A DNA stretch of 64,000 nt from Lolium rigidum (GCF_022539505.1 NC_061510.1:275858330-275922329), one strand, 5' to 3'; positions 20,399-33,600 are shown, numbered from the stretch's first letter. Notes: generated by a model from the sequence alone, not told the origin. A program made the numbers and translations.

Positions 20399-22774
20399 AA
20401 TAAAGTTGAGTTACTCATTTCTGAGCGCAAGAAGTTGTACTAGCGCAGCTGATTGGTTGGATTTGGTGACGTATAATAAGTTGCAAACTTTCCCAGAAAG
20501 GAGATAAGGAAGAGCATGCGAGGAGAGACACGGATCACATGGCTTGCTATTTGTTTGACCGCTATGATTTCGTATTTTTGTCCAAGACAGAAGGAAAAGC
20601 TGAGACCGACGAACGCATGGCTCGAAAGGCGGTTCGCACCGTCCCGTAAAGACAAAGGATGCTCATGCTCGCGCCTTTGTATGGATGGATAAAGGAGCGG
20701 GAAAAGTCTCTTGGCGCAAAGAAAAACAGCACATCACACACTCATGTGAGCCTAAAATGTTTGGGCTCTCTCTATTTGTATTTATCCCGGGAGTTTGCAC
20801 TACTACCAATCCAACAACCGAAGAAAAACAAAACTACTCTCCTAATTACTTGAGCTTTTCTTTAAAACACAGTACAAAACAGACGCTCACAAATACACAT
20901 ATATACCCGCTGTTAAGAAAGCACAAACGTATACTCTATCCTTATAAGCACATCCAAAGTACCAAGCGGTAAATCTTGAGGTTGACAAAGTTACCACAGA
21001 CGGCTTGTTGTTGACAGACACGTTGCATACCACTAAAAAATTAGTGCCGGTTAAATACTAGAATAAATCCAGATAAATGAGGGCACTCATGCCAAATCTA
21101 GAACTTAAACTTGGGTGGGATGGTTGGCTCAACTAGCCTAATTACTCTTCGAACATAGCGCCATACTTAAAAGAAGAAGATACGGTACAAGGGAAAAAAC
21201 AAGTATAAACTATGTCAAAATCTTGATCTATCAATCCAATTAGGGTAGAGACGGATTAGACGAGGAGTACTTTCTCTCTTTCTCGGTCTCCTCTACCTTA
21301 TCGCCTTGAGAGTCGCCTCACCGCCCCGGCTCCTCCCTCCCTCCTAGCAGACTGTGCTGCTATTCAGAGTCGATGGGAGGAGTGAGGCTAGCCCTTGTGT
21401 ATAGTAGTAGGTCTACTAGTAATGTTTGTTTGTGTGTGTGTGGAATGGCATTATACAGTCTCCATTTCCCCTTCGCTCGGTGTGGCAGCTTTCGAGCGGC
21501 AACCATGGCATGCAGAAATTTCCTCTCAGAGATTTTCCATGGTAGATGGCGAGGTGGGGGTTGGGTGGATCTAAGGAAGTGTGCTTGAAATAAGCTCGAT
21601 GGAGCGTTTACTCGCAAAAGATCTAGTGTTTCTTCCTCTTCTTCTTGATTGGTGAGGTGCCTGGGGGAATCGAGTGGGAAGAATTCTGGCATATGCTTCA
21701 GATGTTGCAACATCGACTGGCGGAGTTTCTCAGCGGTAACAACTCTACGATAACATTATCTACGACCATTGGGACCTCTTCGTGCTTGTCTTAAGCGATT
21801 TCTTCCGCCATGGCTGGAGCATCTTGAACCTCGGTCAAGGAGACCACATTGGCGGTGCCCCAAGTGGCAGCGTCCTCGGCAGTGGCGCTAGTGCGTGAAC
21901 CTAGAGGTTGACTGGTTTTTCTGGTGCATACCACGTACTCGATCGTGTTAATGTTATTTTCCTCATGATCCAGTTTGTAAAAGTGAAGACCTGGTCTAGA
22001 ATTTTATGTTTCTTTGGGGTCCTTTTTGTAAACTTGCACGTACCGCTCAACTAATGCAGTTTTGTGCCCCTTCTATGCCTTTCCCGTTAAAAAAATCTAA
22101 CATTCATATATCTGTAGATTCTTTTTTTGTTGTAAACCTATAAATTTTCAATATATAATACAAGTAATTTAGTTTGGGAAAAAAATCAAGAGTTAAATGG
22201 CTTTAAATTCATGAGATCTGAAGGTACGGGATGCCTCTGTTGACAACACGTGTGCTCACACACATTTTCACACATGACTTGACTGAAAACTTGGTGAAAT
22301 GGCATGCATGATGGAACATGGATGGAAACATAGGATGAAACATATCGTAGTGTGTAGTTTGATCTTTGAACTGGCGGGATAATATTTAGTGAAATCTAAC
22401 AAACATTACTCTTATCGAAAAGATCAGCCAAAAATGATTCATTATGGAAAATAATTTCCACAACGTATTACCCCTAAGCGTCGAGGTCGAGGTTGCGTTG
22501 CTCAAGGCCCCAGGTCAAGGCGTCTAGGTGGCATGCTGACCTGGCACTCAAAGCCAAAGTGGACATGCATAACAAAGATTTTTTTTCCTTTTGCAAAATC
22601 ATAAAACATGGGTGCAGATGGAATTCTAGCTAGCACGCTCCACAATCTGGGAAAAAAATCGATGTTGGCTGTTATGAGCTGGAATAAGTAGACACAAGAC
22701 AAAGCTAATTAAAATTGTTCTTATTATTTTCGAACGTAGATGAAATGGTAGGGTATACATTCTTACGGTTTTGC
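20399..22774. other. Intergenic DNA, possible old retroposon at 21240-22095
   Basis: No gene is supported. Between 21240 and 22095 the GC content rises; the stretch ends 'cctttcccgtt' plus seven A, which could be the 3' end of a LINE or other retroposed sequence. The 117-codon minus-strand frame at 21360-21713 shows no domain. The remainder is AT-rich. Confidence 0.4.
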
Positions 22775-23251
22775 TAGAAATCAGGCACCTGATTTTTAAT
22801 AAGTCAAAGTCAATTTCTTAGCTATTTGATTTGTCTCGTGATGTGTGCTGATATGGGAAATGCAAGTGGGTTGCAACTGGTATTTTTTTAGTTACGCCTT
22901 ACGCACGAGTTGCGGCTCTTATTTTCTCAGTTCCGCACGGATTGTAAGTAATATTTTTTCAGTTGTATATATGTTGCAACTGATATTTCGTCGGTTGTGT
23001 ATGGGTTGCAACTGATATTTTTCGCAGTTGCGTATATACTGCAACTTGTATTTTTTTCCGGTTGCGCACGGGTTGCAATCAGTTGCTTACTAGTTATAAC
23101 TGATATTTTTCTCAGTTATGCATAAGTTGTAACTAATATTTTCTCAGTTACATATGTGACTATATTTTTTCAGTTACGTATGGACTGCAAATAATATATT
23201 TCCAGTTACGTATACAAATTGAATAGCTAAAAAATTACCGCCTGATATCTA
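22775..23251. mobile_element. Foldback MITE-like element enclosing a ~40-bp minisatellite
   Basis: The ends form an imperfect inverted repeat: TAGAAATCAGGC and, inward, TTTCTTAGCTATTTGATTTG on the left; CAAATTGAATAGCTAAAAAA and GCCTGATATCTA on the right. Between them (about 22864-23220) a unit of roughly 35-40 bp built on GTTGCAACTGATATTTTTC followed by CAGTTGCGTATG recurs about nine times with divergence. It has no coding capacity. The structure fits a non-autonomous DNA transposon with an internally expanded repeat. Confidence 0.6.
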
Positions 23252-24929
23252 GAGGCTCCCATATTCTTACTCTTTGTTCCTAATCATTTGCAGATAATTC
23301 TAAAACTTGTACTGTATAAAGACCAATGCCTTCGATGCACCAACCACGATCAGGTGCAGAGAGGTGGCATACCTGTTTGTACTTGTACAGCTGAAAGCCT
23401 GAGATGCTGTCATAAACATACCGTGTGCACATATGGGAAAACGCAATGCTGCATTTTGAAACAAGAGCCGGGCCTTCTCTGAGACTCTGACACGCATCTA
23501 CATTCTACAAGCGGAAAAATACAAGTACAAACACTCTTTCTAACGTACAACCAAAGCAGTGGACCCTGAACAACGCAACACTCATCAGATCAACCCGTCT
23601 AAAATTTTACAGCGATATTCCAGTCTTATAGCAGATTTCTGTTCAGGACACCCAAAGCTTATGTTTCCGTGAGGACGGCCCGCGGACAGGACAAAGGCTC
23701 ATGTCCTCCCCGATTTGTTTTTGAGCCAGGTGCAGAGAACGGCGCTTCAATTTAGTGCTAGCCATATTTCTAGCACATTTTTCCCACTTCAGCCATTTTA
23801 AACATATTACAGTAATGCAGTTTAGAATTAGATAAACTTATAATTCAATAAATTTAAATAGTTCACAAAAATTAAACAATACAGTTCATAATGAAATACA
23901 GTTTTCAATTAAATTAAATGAGACGAGGTGACTAATTGTTTTCTATGAGGGCTCACGTAGGCTCAACCAAATCCTTTCGAAATTGATTGTGAGTTGCCCA
24001 ATCATGAATCTCATGATGCATATGCATGAACTGTTGAAACATTGCCGCTCCGCGTGTCTCTTGTTATTTCGGAAACCTACCATATTTCCCTTTTTCACGA
24101 TTGTGGATTGTCTTCACAAATATAAACCACCAAGGATAGATCCCACAACTAGATATTATCTACAGTTGTATGGGTTGCTATTGATCTCATATTTAATATC
24201 CAGAGTATTTTCTTCGTTAAGCTTAGAGAATATTTGAGAGCGCCAAGGCATGATGATGTTATTGTGAGAACATGTCATACTGAAAAAATGTCAAATAAAA
24301 AAAAATCTTATGATGCAACAACCTCAAGTATGAAGAGAAGCCAATATTATAGGTGGCACGGTTCTTGCAATGGAAGTACGGATCGTACGGCCTCGCTCCT
24401 TGCATAATAACGTGAACGGTTAATTTTCTTGAAAGCGCATTTGAAAAACGTACGAAGAGTTCAGTGCTTCGATAGGATGTAATTAGTCATCGTAGAGCCG
24501 GGCATGGCTGTCTTGTGAAATACGGTCCAAATTGGACCCACGTCCCTTCACTGATCGCTAATCCTCCTGCCGTTTGGTCATGGACGAGGGTCGCCGCTGC
24601 CGTCAAAACACCGAGTTCAATGATGTATGAATGAAATGGTTGTGGAGAAACTCGATTGAGCTACTATCCATTCATGTAAAAAAAAGAAAAATTATAGTAA
24701 TTAGATCTTTGTCTCTGCTGGCATAAATGAACACCAAAACCGAAGCCAAAGTTCGTATCTCAAACTCAACCGAGCAAATGATCGAACAAGTCGTGGGTGT
24801 GGCAGTTCGTCGGCGTGTCCAAGAGTGGTCGCAGGACCAAAGCTCGTTCGGCAAGGGTATATACACACAAACAACATCGGTAAGATCGGTAAGAGAACTA
24901 GCCTCCGACAAGCAGCAAGCAAAGCTTAT
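23252..24929. other. Intergenic DNA
   Basis: AT-rich sequence without a recognisable gene or repeat structure. Short frames here lack domains or splice support. Confidence 0.5.
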
Positions 24930-26243
24930 CACTAGTAGAAAAAGGGCCTATAATCCCAGTTGGTAAGGGCTTTAGTCCCGATTTTGGAACAGGGACCAAC
25001 CATCCGGAACTAAAGGCCCTTCCTTTAGTTCCGGTTGTAAAATAAATCGGGATTAAAGGTCCCACCACGTGGGCTGCTGGCGCGCGTCGAGAAAATGACC
25101 TTTAGTCCCGGTTTGTAACACCAACCGGGACTAAAGGTTATTTGTTAACTTTTTTAATCCATTTTGTTATGCCCAATTAATTTTCGCTCCTCCTTTTTTT
25201 CTATTTTTTTTTCCAGAATTTCTAGTATTTTAGTTATTTAACTAGTTTAGTCTCTAACTAGACTTAATCTCTAGTCAAATTATTTACCCGTGGTCCAACT
25301 TCCCGCTCGGTCACCCATCCTCCCACTACTCCAGTACTAGCACGCTTAACTTCCAAGTTCCTTTCCCATCCCGCTTCCAAGTGCTTCGCGCGCATGTTGT
25401 GATACTAGTATCATATCAATCCTATTAACATGTTGGTTGATGTCACACTTATTTATTGTTCGAATTCCAAATAATTATTTTAATAAACAAAACTAATGAC
25501 GTAATAACATGTTGTGATAATTATATTATAATTTTATTTTTATATAAATATTAATTTTTTAATTTGTATTATAATTGTTCTTTAATATTATTTTTTAATA
25601 TTTTTTTTGCCAAACTTTGAAAATCTAAAAAATTGGCTTACTTTATGGTTAAGTAATAGTAATCTTTATGCATGATGAAATTATTAATTTAAAAAATTTA
25701 AAAATATAAAATCCTGAATTTCTAGCAAAAACTAAAATCTTCCTGCTTTCATATTTTCATTTGGAATTTTGAGAATCCAAAAATTGGCTAACTGGGTAAA
25801 CCCGGGTAATTAGGATGTAAATTTTTCCCAAGATGATTTTGATATATTATACGTTTTTTTCGATGTCGTATGCAAAAATTAATGCGGTTTTACCATTTTT
25901 TAAATCTTTTTTGCAAAAAAAGTGAAAATTCAAATTTGTTAATTTTCCCTAATAGTAGGTTGCATAACATACAAGAATCTGAAAACATTTTTTTTTCAAT
26001 TTTCTATCATTTTCTTTTCTATTTTACAGTGTTAAAAAGGCGATCCACGGGGGGGGGTGGAGGTGCGTGGGGAGCCAAAAAACCCCAAAAATCCTTTAGT
26101 CCCGGTTCGGACCCCAAACGGATCGGGACCAAAGGGTTTCCACGATGAACCGGGACCAGTACCCCTCATTGGACCCGGTTTGGTTCAAAACCGGGACTGT
26201 TGCTCCCAGGGGCTTGGGACGAAAGACCTGTTCTCCACTAGTG
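24930..26243. mobile_element. Short non-autonomous CACTA transposon
   Basis: The block starts CACTAGTAGAAAAAGGGCC and ends in the complement of CACTAGTGGAGAACAGGTC, the inverted ends of a CACTA (En/Spm) element. Both ends carry subterminal copies of a CTTTAGTCCCGGTT motif in both orientations, the expected transposase-binding arrays. The 0.9-kb core is very AT-rich and has no coding capacity. The flanking triplets are TAT (left) and TGT (right), so the 3-bp target duplication is imperfect, probably through one mutation. At 1.3 kb it must rely on a transposase from elsewhere. Confidence 0.85.
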
Positions 26244-28260
26244 TGTGGCTTCGAGGAAGGGCGTATGCGGCTGACGGCGAGGAAGGGCGCATGCGGCAGC
26301 GTCACGACGATGTCGTCGAGAGCGTCGACGTGGCCGCGATTTCATTTAGGGTTTCTTTGATTCAAAGTATTCGTATAAAAATTGTGTAGGATTTAGATCA
26401 TATGCGAATTTTTTCTACACTAGTTGTGTGATTCATACGAATATATCCTGTAGGAATAAAATATTAGATCATACCTCCTAAAATATTACTTTAACACAAT
26501 TAAACACAACTTATCTTACTAAAAAAATTAACTAGCCATCATATCTTAATCTTATATTTTTCCTATTTTTATGATTTTTCTACCCTATAAGCCCGGTCAT
26601 ACTTACTGCAAGCGCAGAAAATCAAGTTGGAGGGGATTCAAGATTATCTTTACTTTCACCCTCTTCCCGCTCCCCGAGACCGAGTCAGAAAGATATTAAA
26701 AGCGGTTACCTCTGCTGACGAACAATATTTACTGCTCGAGCCCCAGTGCCCACCGCACCACCTCACCCAAGCTTTGGCTCCGTCCTGCCACCCCCAACCA
26801 CCGCGCGCCAGTGCCTGCTCCTCCGTGTTGCTCGTGCTTTTACTCCTCCTGCTAAGCTTAATCACCGCGAGGGAGGTCCAGGTCCCATTCGGAGTGAGAA
26901 GTAACAATGGTGGATGGGTCGATGCGTTTCAGCTCCATGGTGAGGTAGCGGTAGCTGGAAGCGTTGGCTGTGCCTGTGCTTGCTTGCCCACCGGACACCG
27001 GACACCGTCCACGGGCAATTAATCTCGCGCAGTGCAGGCCCGCGCCCGCTGCCTCATCCTGCTTGCCTTGCTTGCTGGGGGAAGGGACGAGCGGGTGATA
27101 GATCACATGTGCGCTGGGACATTCTTCTTCTCCCCCCCACACTTGAAGCAGCGACGGCCGCCGCGGCCGTCTCACCTGCGCCAGCGCCGCCTCTCCCTCC
27201 CTTAACTCTCGCCTCTACCTCCTGAACTTCGTGGTGAGCACCTGGTGGTGTTTCTTGGGGAACCCTTGGCAGTCACCAGTCAGGTTAGAGATTTGTAGTT
27301 CCCCTGCAATGCAAGTCCAAATGCTGTTGATATTCCTCGCAAAATTTTGTTACATTCCCCTTCCCCTCTTCTCTGCAATTTTATCACCGTTGTTTGTTGT
27401 GTGCGCGTGGGTGATTTGGAGTAGTGAAGTTTATGCATTTTCCTCATTTTTCCTCTACCTCCAAACTTAAAATTGGACTTGCCTTCGATTTTCAGTTCAC
27501 TGCAGTTTTCTTGCCTTCGATTTTGCTCCCTATCTTGGCAAGTTTTCTCCATTTTTACTAGCAAGCTCAGATTTGTGTATTACTTAACTTGTTCATTATT
27601 TTTCTCCCTCCAGGATTTTTCTTGCAAGAAGAGTTCTCTTGCAAAGTCAGTAGTTTGTTTTTAAAAGAAAATGTTCCTTCAAAATTAACCAAATAGCTTC
27701 AGATATTTGCATTTGAAGTACAGTAGAACGTGTTCAGTTTACTGCAGTTGTAGGTCTACCCTTATTGCAAATCAATGCTTTGCCCTGTAGTTGCCCCAGC
27801 ATGTCATTTTCCTTGTGGGCTCCCACCAGATTTACGAGCCCGCACCTTCACATATTTTTTTATTGCAAACACATGAAAACTGTTCCGCCTGCTTTCTTGT
27901 TCAAACTGGGGTAGAATCTGTTCACCAAAATAGTTTTTTATGGTAAGACAGATAATATGGATCAGATTCTCTGACAGGTTTGCTTCCCTTTTTTTAGGGG
28001 AAGACACATTTTTGCCAATTGCCTCCTTTATTTCATTTTCCTCACCTTTTCAGTTTCTTTAATTTCTGCAGGACAATGTACTGAGAGCAAGAAAAGCAAA
28101 GTTTTTCGACGAATAATTTTGCTGCTGCAACTCTCCATCCTGCCCTCCATCTTCACTCATTATCAAAATCCGGGCTCAAATTCCGAAACTTTTGGTTGGG
28201 AAATAGGATAGTGTACAACTACTGTAGAAGGCAGCGAAGTGAGGACAAAACTGAGCCCCA
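26244..28260 (+). other. Upstream region and probable 5' UTR of the LRR pseudokinase gene
   Basis: After an AT-rich part (26244-26620), sequence becomes CT- and GC-rich from about 26740. A good splice acceptor (ttaatttctgcag, AG at 28070-28071) precedes the start codon by 190 bp. A matching donor (gtg|gtgagc) lies at 27234, so an intron of about 840 bp in the 5' UTR is likely. I could not place the transcription start or a TATA box with confidence. Confidence 0.45.
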
Positions 28261-31200
28261 ATGGCTTGGCAGCTAAATTTTCTTGTCATGGCCACAACTT
28301 GTTTGATGTTATTCCGAGGAAGCGAGCAGTCTTCACAGAGTGAGCTGCTGCAGCAGCTCAGGAAGCAGCTGGAGTACCCCAGGCAGCTGGATGTCTGGAA
28401 CAATCCAAGTGGTGACCCCTGCAACACTCAGCCCACCTCGGTGGTTACAGTGTTGTGCGAGGGGAATGACATTACCGAGCTCAAGATAGTCGGTGATAGG
28501 ATCACCAAGCCACCAAAGTTCAGTGGCTATCCTTTTCCCAATGTCAGCCTCTCTGAAGCCTTTGTTATCGACTCGTTTGTTACTACTCTGACAAGGTTGA
28601 CTACCTTGAGGGTTGTTATCTTGGTGTCCTTGGGCCTATGGGGCCCTCTCCCTGAGAAGATTCACCGTCTGTCTTCGCTGCAGGTGCTTGACCTGAGCTC
28701 CAATTTTCTGTATGGATCGATCCCTCCAAAGCTGTCGGCCATGTCGAAGCTTCAGACCCTGACACTGGATGGTAACTACTTCAATGGGACCGTGCCAGAC
28801 TGGTTTGGTTCGCTCTCGAACCTCACCGTCCTTCGCTTGCAGGGCAACCGTTTAAAGGGCTCAATACCAGCATCAGTTGGTAAAGCTACAATGCTTACAG
28901 AGCTAGCTCTTGCCGGCAATAACATCTCAGGCGAGATTCCACTTTTGGTTAGTTTAAATAGACTTGAAATGTTTGATTTGAGGGACAACGAGTTAGATGG
29001 AGAGCTTCCAGACATGCCTACATCATTGGTAACAGTCCTGCTTAGCAAGAACTCTTTCAAGGGTGAAATCCCTGAAAAGTTTGGTCAACTGAACAGGCTT
29101 CAACACCTTGATCTCTCGTTCAACTTTCTCGAGGGCAATCCTCCTGAAAAACTCTTTGGTCTCCCAAACATCAGCTATCTGAACTTGGCAGCAAACATGC
29201 TCAGTGGATCACTTCTTAGTAGCTTAACATGCAGCAGCACCCTGGGATTTGTGGATTTCTCTACTAACCGACTCACAGGTGACCTGCCTGCTTGCCTAAA
29301 TGCTAATTTGAATAACAGGGTTGTTAAGTTCGACGGGAATTGCTTTAGTGCTGACCCTGAACACCAGCATGAAACTAAATATTGTGAACAGTCTCATAAG
29401 GGAAGAAGATCAAGCAAGGATATTGGACTTGTGGTCACCATTGTCGGGATAGTGCTGGTTGTTCTTGTTCTTTCTCTTCTATTAGTGGCATCAAACAGAA
29501 GAAACTGTCAGAGAGTTACAGCAGAACAACAGTTACTGCAAAAGCATATGCAAGATAATTCGACTCCAGGAACGTCCTCTGAACTGCTAGTAAATGCAAG
29601 TAAGATTGTTCTCGATTAATATTGTATTTATGCATGTGCAACCTCCCTCGTGTCTCGAATCTCCGTCTTACTAGACGTTTACATGTTTGAGTCCATGCTA
29701 TGCAATTTGGTCAGTTATTTTCATTGTTTATTACAATGCATGTTAAGACTTGCTTCTCTGTTTAGGAAAATTTGTGGAATTAACCTTCTTCTTTAGACAA
29801 ACAGATGTGGTTCTTTTAGAGTTTAGATGTTTTTTTTAGAGAGAACGTGAATCCAAATATTTTTTGCATGTAACTCACCTACCTTGTTTCTATTCTGTAC
29901 TGACTCTGCATTATCATATACTTTGTAACTATATGTTAATGTGCTTCCGCTGAATGGCGTAGTGATGATAATTCCATGTTTTGAAAAAATTCTACGTCGT
30001 GTTGAATCATCTTCTACCTCTCTTCATTGCAGGGTACATATCTCAAGCTGTGAAGTTTGGAACGCAAATAATGCCCACACATCGTGTATTTTCTTTAGAA
30101 GAGCTCAAAGAAGCAACAAAGTGCTTTGAAAGATCAGCGTTTTTAGGCGAGGGATCCATTGGAAAGGTTTGCTGATTTTTTTATAAATTTTTGATTTACA
30201 AAATTACATTACATATTAGATTCAAAATATATGTACTGTTCAAAATGTTAACAACATAATTTCTATGGTTTTGTAGTGATGCAAATTAGACAATTCCCTA
30301 GCATTCAAGTTCATACAGTCATACTATTTCAGTATTTTTTATGGTCAGCTTGGTTGATACACATCTTTTTCTTATTCTTCAGCTATACAAGGGAAAACTT
30401 GAAAATGGAACCGTGATTGCAATAAGATGTTTGGCATTGCACCAGCGATACTCAATAAGAAACCTAAAGCTTCGTTTGGATCTACTTGCGAAGCTTCGCC
30501 ACCCAAATTTGGTTTGCCTCTTGGGGCACTGCATTGATAGCGCAGTTGATGAATCAAGTGTAAAAAGGGTTTTTCTTGTTTATGAATATGTACCTAGTGG
30601 AACTCTGTCTTCTTATCTTTCCGGTAAGGAACTACACCTAAATATGGTAATTAAGGTTATATGAATTGATAACAATTCAATTATTTAATATGTTATTTGT
30701 GCATGACTTTCTTGGCAGGGTCCAGTCCTGAGAAAACACTGAAATGGTGCGATAGACTGCATGTGCTGATCGGCATTGCAAGGGCTGTTCATTTCTTACA
30801 TACAGGAATAATTCCTGGTTCTTTGTATAATCGGTTGAAAACTTCTAGTATTTTGCTTGATGAACACCATATGGCAAAACTGAGTGACTACGGTTTGTCC
30901 ATAATAACAGAGGAGATATACAAACATGAGGTTGGCTTGCCATTTTAATGAAATATCATCCCATGTTACCCTATCTGTTAATACAGCTTTCTTTGAGGAT
31001 AAACCATGCTTGTTGTTTATGCCAATATTTGTTTTGGTTTACAGACAATAGGAGAAGGGAAGAGATACGTGCAAAATAATGCTGAAGAACTGTAAGTCCC
31101 TGAAGAATAACATGTTGCAGAATATAATTTTTCTACATAGTTGTACATAATAACTAAACAAGGAGTTCCGCAGTTCAGATATAATTGCATGTAATCCTAT

Positions 31201-32449
31201 AGTGACCTACCAGTGCACCAACTTTCTAAAATAGATCAGGGAATATGGTTATAGAGTTGAATCATTCTATAAACTGATGATCAGATATGTCGAAATTGTA
31301 ATATCTGTCTATGATTTTGTAGGGAAAGTTTGCAGGATGATGTATGTTCTTTTGGTTGTATATTACTTGAAGTACTTATGGGCCCAAAACTACATAGAAA
31401 AGGAGATCCTTTTATTTTAAGTGAACTGGTACGTTTCCCCCTCTTGCTTTGTAGTAGCACAACTACTTGCCTTTGGAATATGATTTAAATGCCGCTTAGT
31501 CGCTTAGATGGATCCCTCCCACCAATTCATGTTTTATCTGTCTTTACAACACTTATTATGTGTATTTTCCTGCTGTCTGACTTAATGATTTTCTCTGTTC
31601 ATGCTTTTGTTAGTATCCTGCACTGTTATATGCTTCATCTGATAAACTTAAGAAAACAAAATTCCCTATGGTCTATCACTGTTAGCATGCACATTTGTTT
31701 TTTACTAACATGGCTATAGCACAACTACTTGCCTACCCAAATATGGATTGCTGGGGTGGCTTACATTGCTTAGAGTAGAGATATTGGGAACTGAAAGTAT
31801 AACATACACAGTACTAAAATTAGTACACAGCTGATATTCTTTTTCTTTTTGGCCATAAAATGAGTTTCTAGCAAATAAAACATGTATTATGAAATTCAGG
31901 AGATGCAGTCGCACCATTGAAAGTTTGCCATGTGTAATTCAGCTGTGGACTATTTAATACATGGATTATGGTCAAATGAGCTTTTGATCATTCCTACAAG
32001 GTTTAACATGCATTTACAAAAGGTGAACTATTTAATGCACAAACCTTCTCAGCGGTGCTGCTTACAGAGAAACTAATAGGGTTTAGTATCCGGGCTAGTT
32101 TGTCATGATCAGCATTTCGGCTAGTAGGGCTCAGACATGTCTGAATGATTTGTGCTAACATCTAATGCCAAAGAGAAGTAATGAACTGAGAAATATTTGC
32201 ATGTATATGCAGGTTTTGTCTATATCAAGCCAGGAAGAGCGCGAGCGTGTTCTGGATCCTGTTGTGCTTGGCACCTCCTCACAGGATTCGTTGTCGATGG
32301 TGGTCTCCATTACGATCAAATGCTTATCCGTCGAATCTTCGACTAGACCTTCCATCGAAGAGGTTCTCTGGAACCTGCAATACGCCGCACAAGTTCAGGC
32401 GACAGCGGACGGTGATCAGCGATCAGAAGTTTCGTCACAGGCTTGTTAG
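28261..32449 (+). CDS. Leucine-rich-repeat receptor-like protein with inactive kinase domain
   Basis: Seven coding exons join in frame: 28261-29599, 30033-30166, 30383-30623, 30719-30930, 31045-31091, 31323-31428 and 32213-32449, all with GT/AG borders, giving 771 residues. A signal peptide (about 1-24) leads to an extracellular leucine-rich-repeat region (about 100-345; motifs such as LQVLDLSSNFLYGSIP), one membrane span (about 387-411), and a cytosolic kinase-like domain (about 475-760) opening with RYISQAVKFGTQ. The order and motifs match the plant 'probable inactive LRR receptor-like kinase' family (Arabidopsis At3g03770 type). The Gly loop GEGSIGKLYKG is kept, but the beta-3 lysine is Arg506 (AIRCL), the HRD triad reads Tyr608-Asn609-Arg610, the metal-binding Asn is Ser615 and DFG is Asp628-Tyr-Gly. 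Phosphotransfer is therefore unlikely; a scaffold or co-receptor role is inferred. Its ligand is unknown. Confidence 0.93.
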
Positions 32450-32659
32450 CACAAACTGAGCATGGCAGCATGGAGACCGCGATTTAAGGAACGGAGCAAA
32501 GATAGCGATTAGTGAGGGACATATGCTCGAGTTAGGATGGCTGTGACACTTAGACCGGCAAATGGCCAAACAAACTGTTTGGAGCAATCCTGCATTCACT
32601 CTGCAGAATTTGTATATAAATACAGATTAAGATGGCATGTCAAGTGTCCACATAAGGTG

Positions 32660-33600
32660 TGGTCACTTGGTTTTGTACTGTAAAACTTTTCTGGCTTGTT
32701 TTGTGCATCAAGTGTTGGTGCTTGTATACCGTGTTAGTTTCATCTTGAGAAGGAGCAATTCTTGTACGACTTGGTAGTTTGGAGTGCAACTTGGCTTTTG
32801 TCCGGTAAAACTTTTCTCGCTCATGTAGTGTCGGTGCTTGTATACTGTGTTATTTTCATCTTGAGAAGCAATTCATGTACGTCTTGTAGTTTGGGGTGCA
32901 GCTTTGCCTTAATCTATTAATTAAGAAGAGTGTTTTGATAAGATCTTTTAACTAAGAAGAGTGGTTTGATAAGATTGTCCGAACGTAAATGAAATACAAG
33001 GAATTACTCTCCCACAATCGGATTTCCTTCTTAATTTTTATTTAGAATAACAAGGTGAGGGCATGGTTTCCTTCTAATTTTTTATGTAGAATAACAAGGT
33101 GAGGGCATGCTTGTTGTAAAAAACCTTTGCATTGCGCTCACTCTGAATTTCCCAAGTGGCGAGCAAAGTGAACGAGGCTAAAGCCTTGCAGTTTGGGATG
33201 GCTCCACTCGTCGTCATCCTCCACCAAAGCTCGATTGACATGCCCGTCCATTGCGTTGGTTGCAACTCGGCATTGCTCAACCAATCTTTTATGCCTTGTC
33301 AAAGACGGATGGAGAAACGGCAATCAACAAAGAGATGGTGAACTCACTTCGTGGTTTGTTTGAAAAGATGGCAAATACCAGAATTTGGTCAACCGCAATT
33401 TCGCAATCAGTCCGCTGTCCAAACTCTATTTTGAAGCCAAGCAAACAACCTTGCCTTGCAAGTAGGCCAAACTTTCCATACCGTACTGTAAAACTTTAGT
33501 CCGTTTGTTTCGCGCATTGGTGTTTGTATACTGTTTTAGGTTCATCTTGAGAAGGAGCAATTCTTGTACGACGAGTGCAATGCTGTTCTAGCTTTACCTC
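32660..33600. repeat. Threefold repeat downstream of the pseudokinase gene
   Basis: A unit of about 100-130 bp containing 'taaaacttttctggcttg', 'tgcttgtataccgtgtta' and 'ttcatcttgagaaggagcaa' occurs near 32681-32800, 32806-32907 and 33485-33590, with growing divergence. Copies 1 and 2 are adjacent; copy 3 lies beyond a LINE fragment. Smaller duplications sit between them: 'aagaagagtg(t/g)tttgataagat' (32925-32975) and 'agaataacaaggtgagggcatg' (33043-33064 and 33088-33109). The first copy probably overlaps the 3' UTR. Confidence 0.7.
33084..33490 (-). pseudogene. LINE ORF2 C-terminal fragment (zf-RVT tail)
   Basis: On the minus strand a frame ending at 33074 contains LATWEIQSERNAKVF, the W-x-I-W-x-E-R-N-x-R-x-F signature at the C terminus of plant LINE reverse transcriptases, preceded by W-rich sequence (WLSNAELQPTQW, possible only after joining frames). 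Only about 130 residues survive, with stops and shifts. It is unrelated in sequence to the full LINE at 9.5-17 kb as far as I can see by eye. It separates two copies of the local repeat. Confidence 0.6.

Noticed and set aside
22864..23220. Regular short repeats that could suggest a CRISPR array
   Set aside because: This is a plant nuclear sequence; units are adjacent and diverged with no unique spacers or cas genes. It is a minisatellite inside a foldback element.
26627..27022. 131-codon frame upstream of the pseudokinase
   Set aside because: It lies in the probable 5' UTR, has a random-looking Pro/Leu-rich translation and no conserved motif.
30000..31800. Kinase exons as a pseudogene because no single long frame covers them
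   Set aside because: Splice sites with correct phase join all exons into one continuous 771-residue protein.
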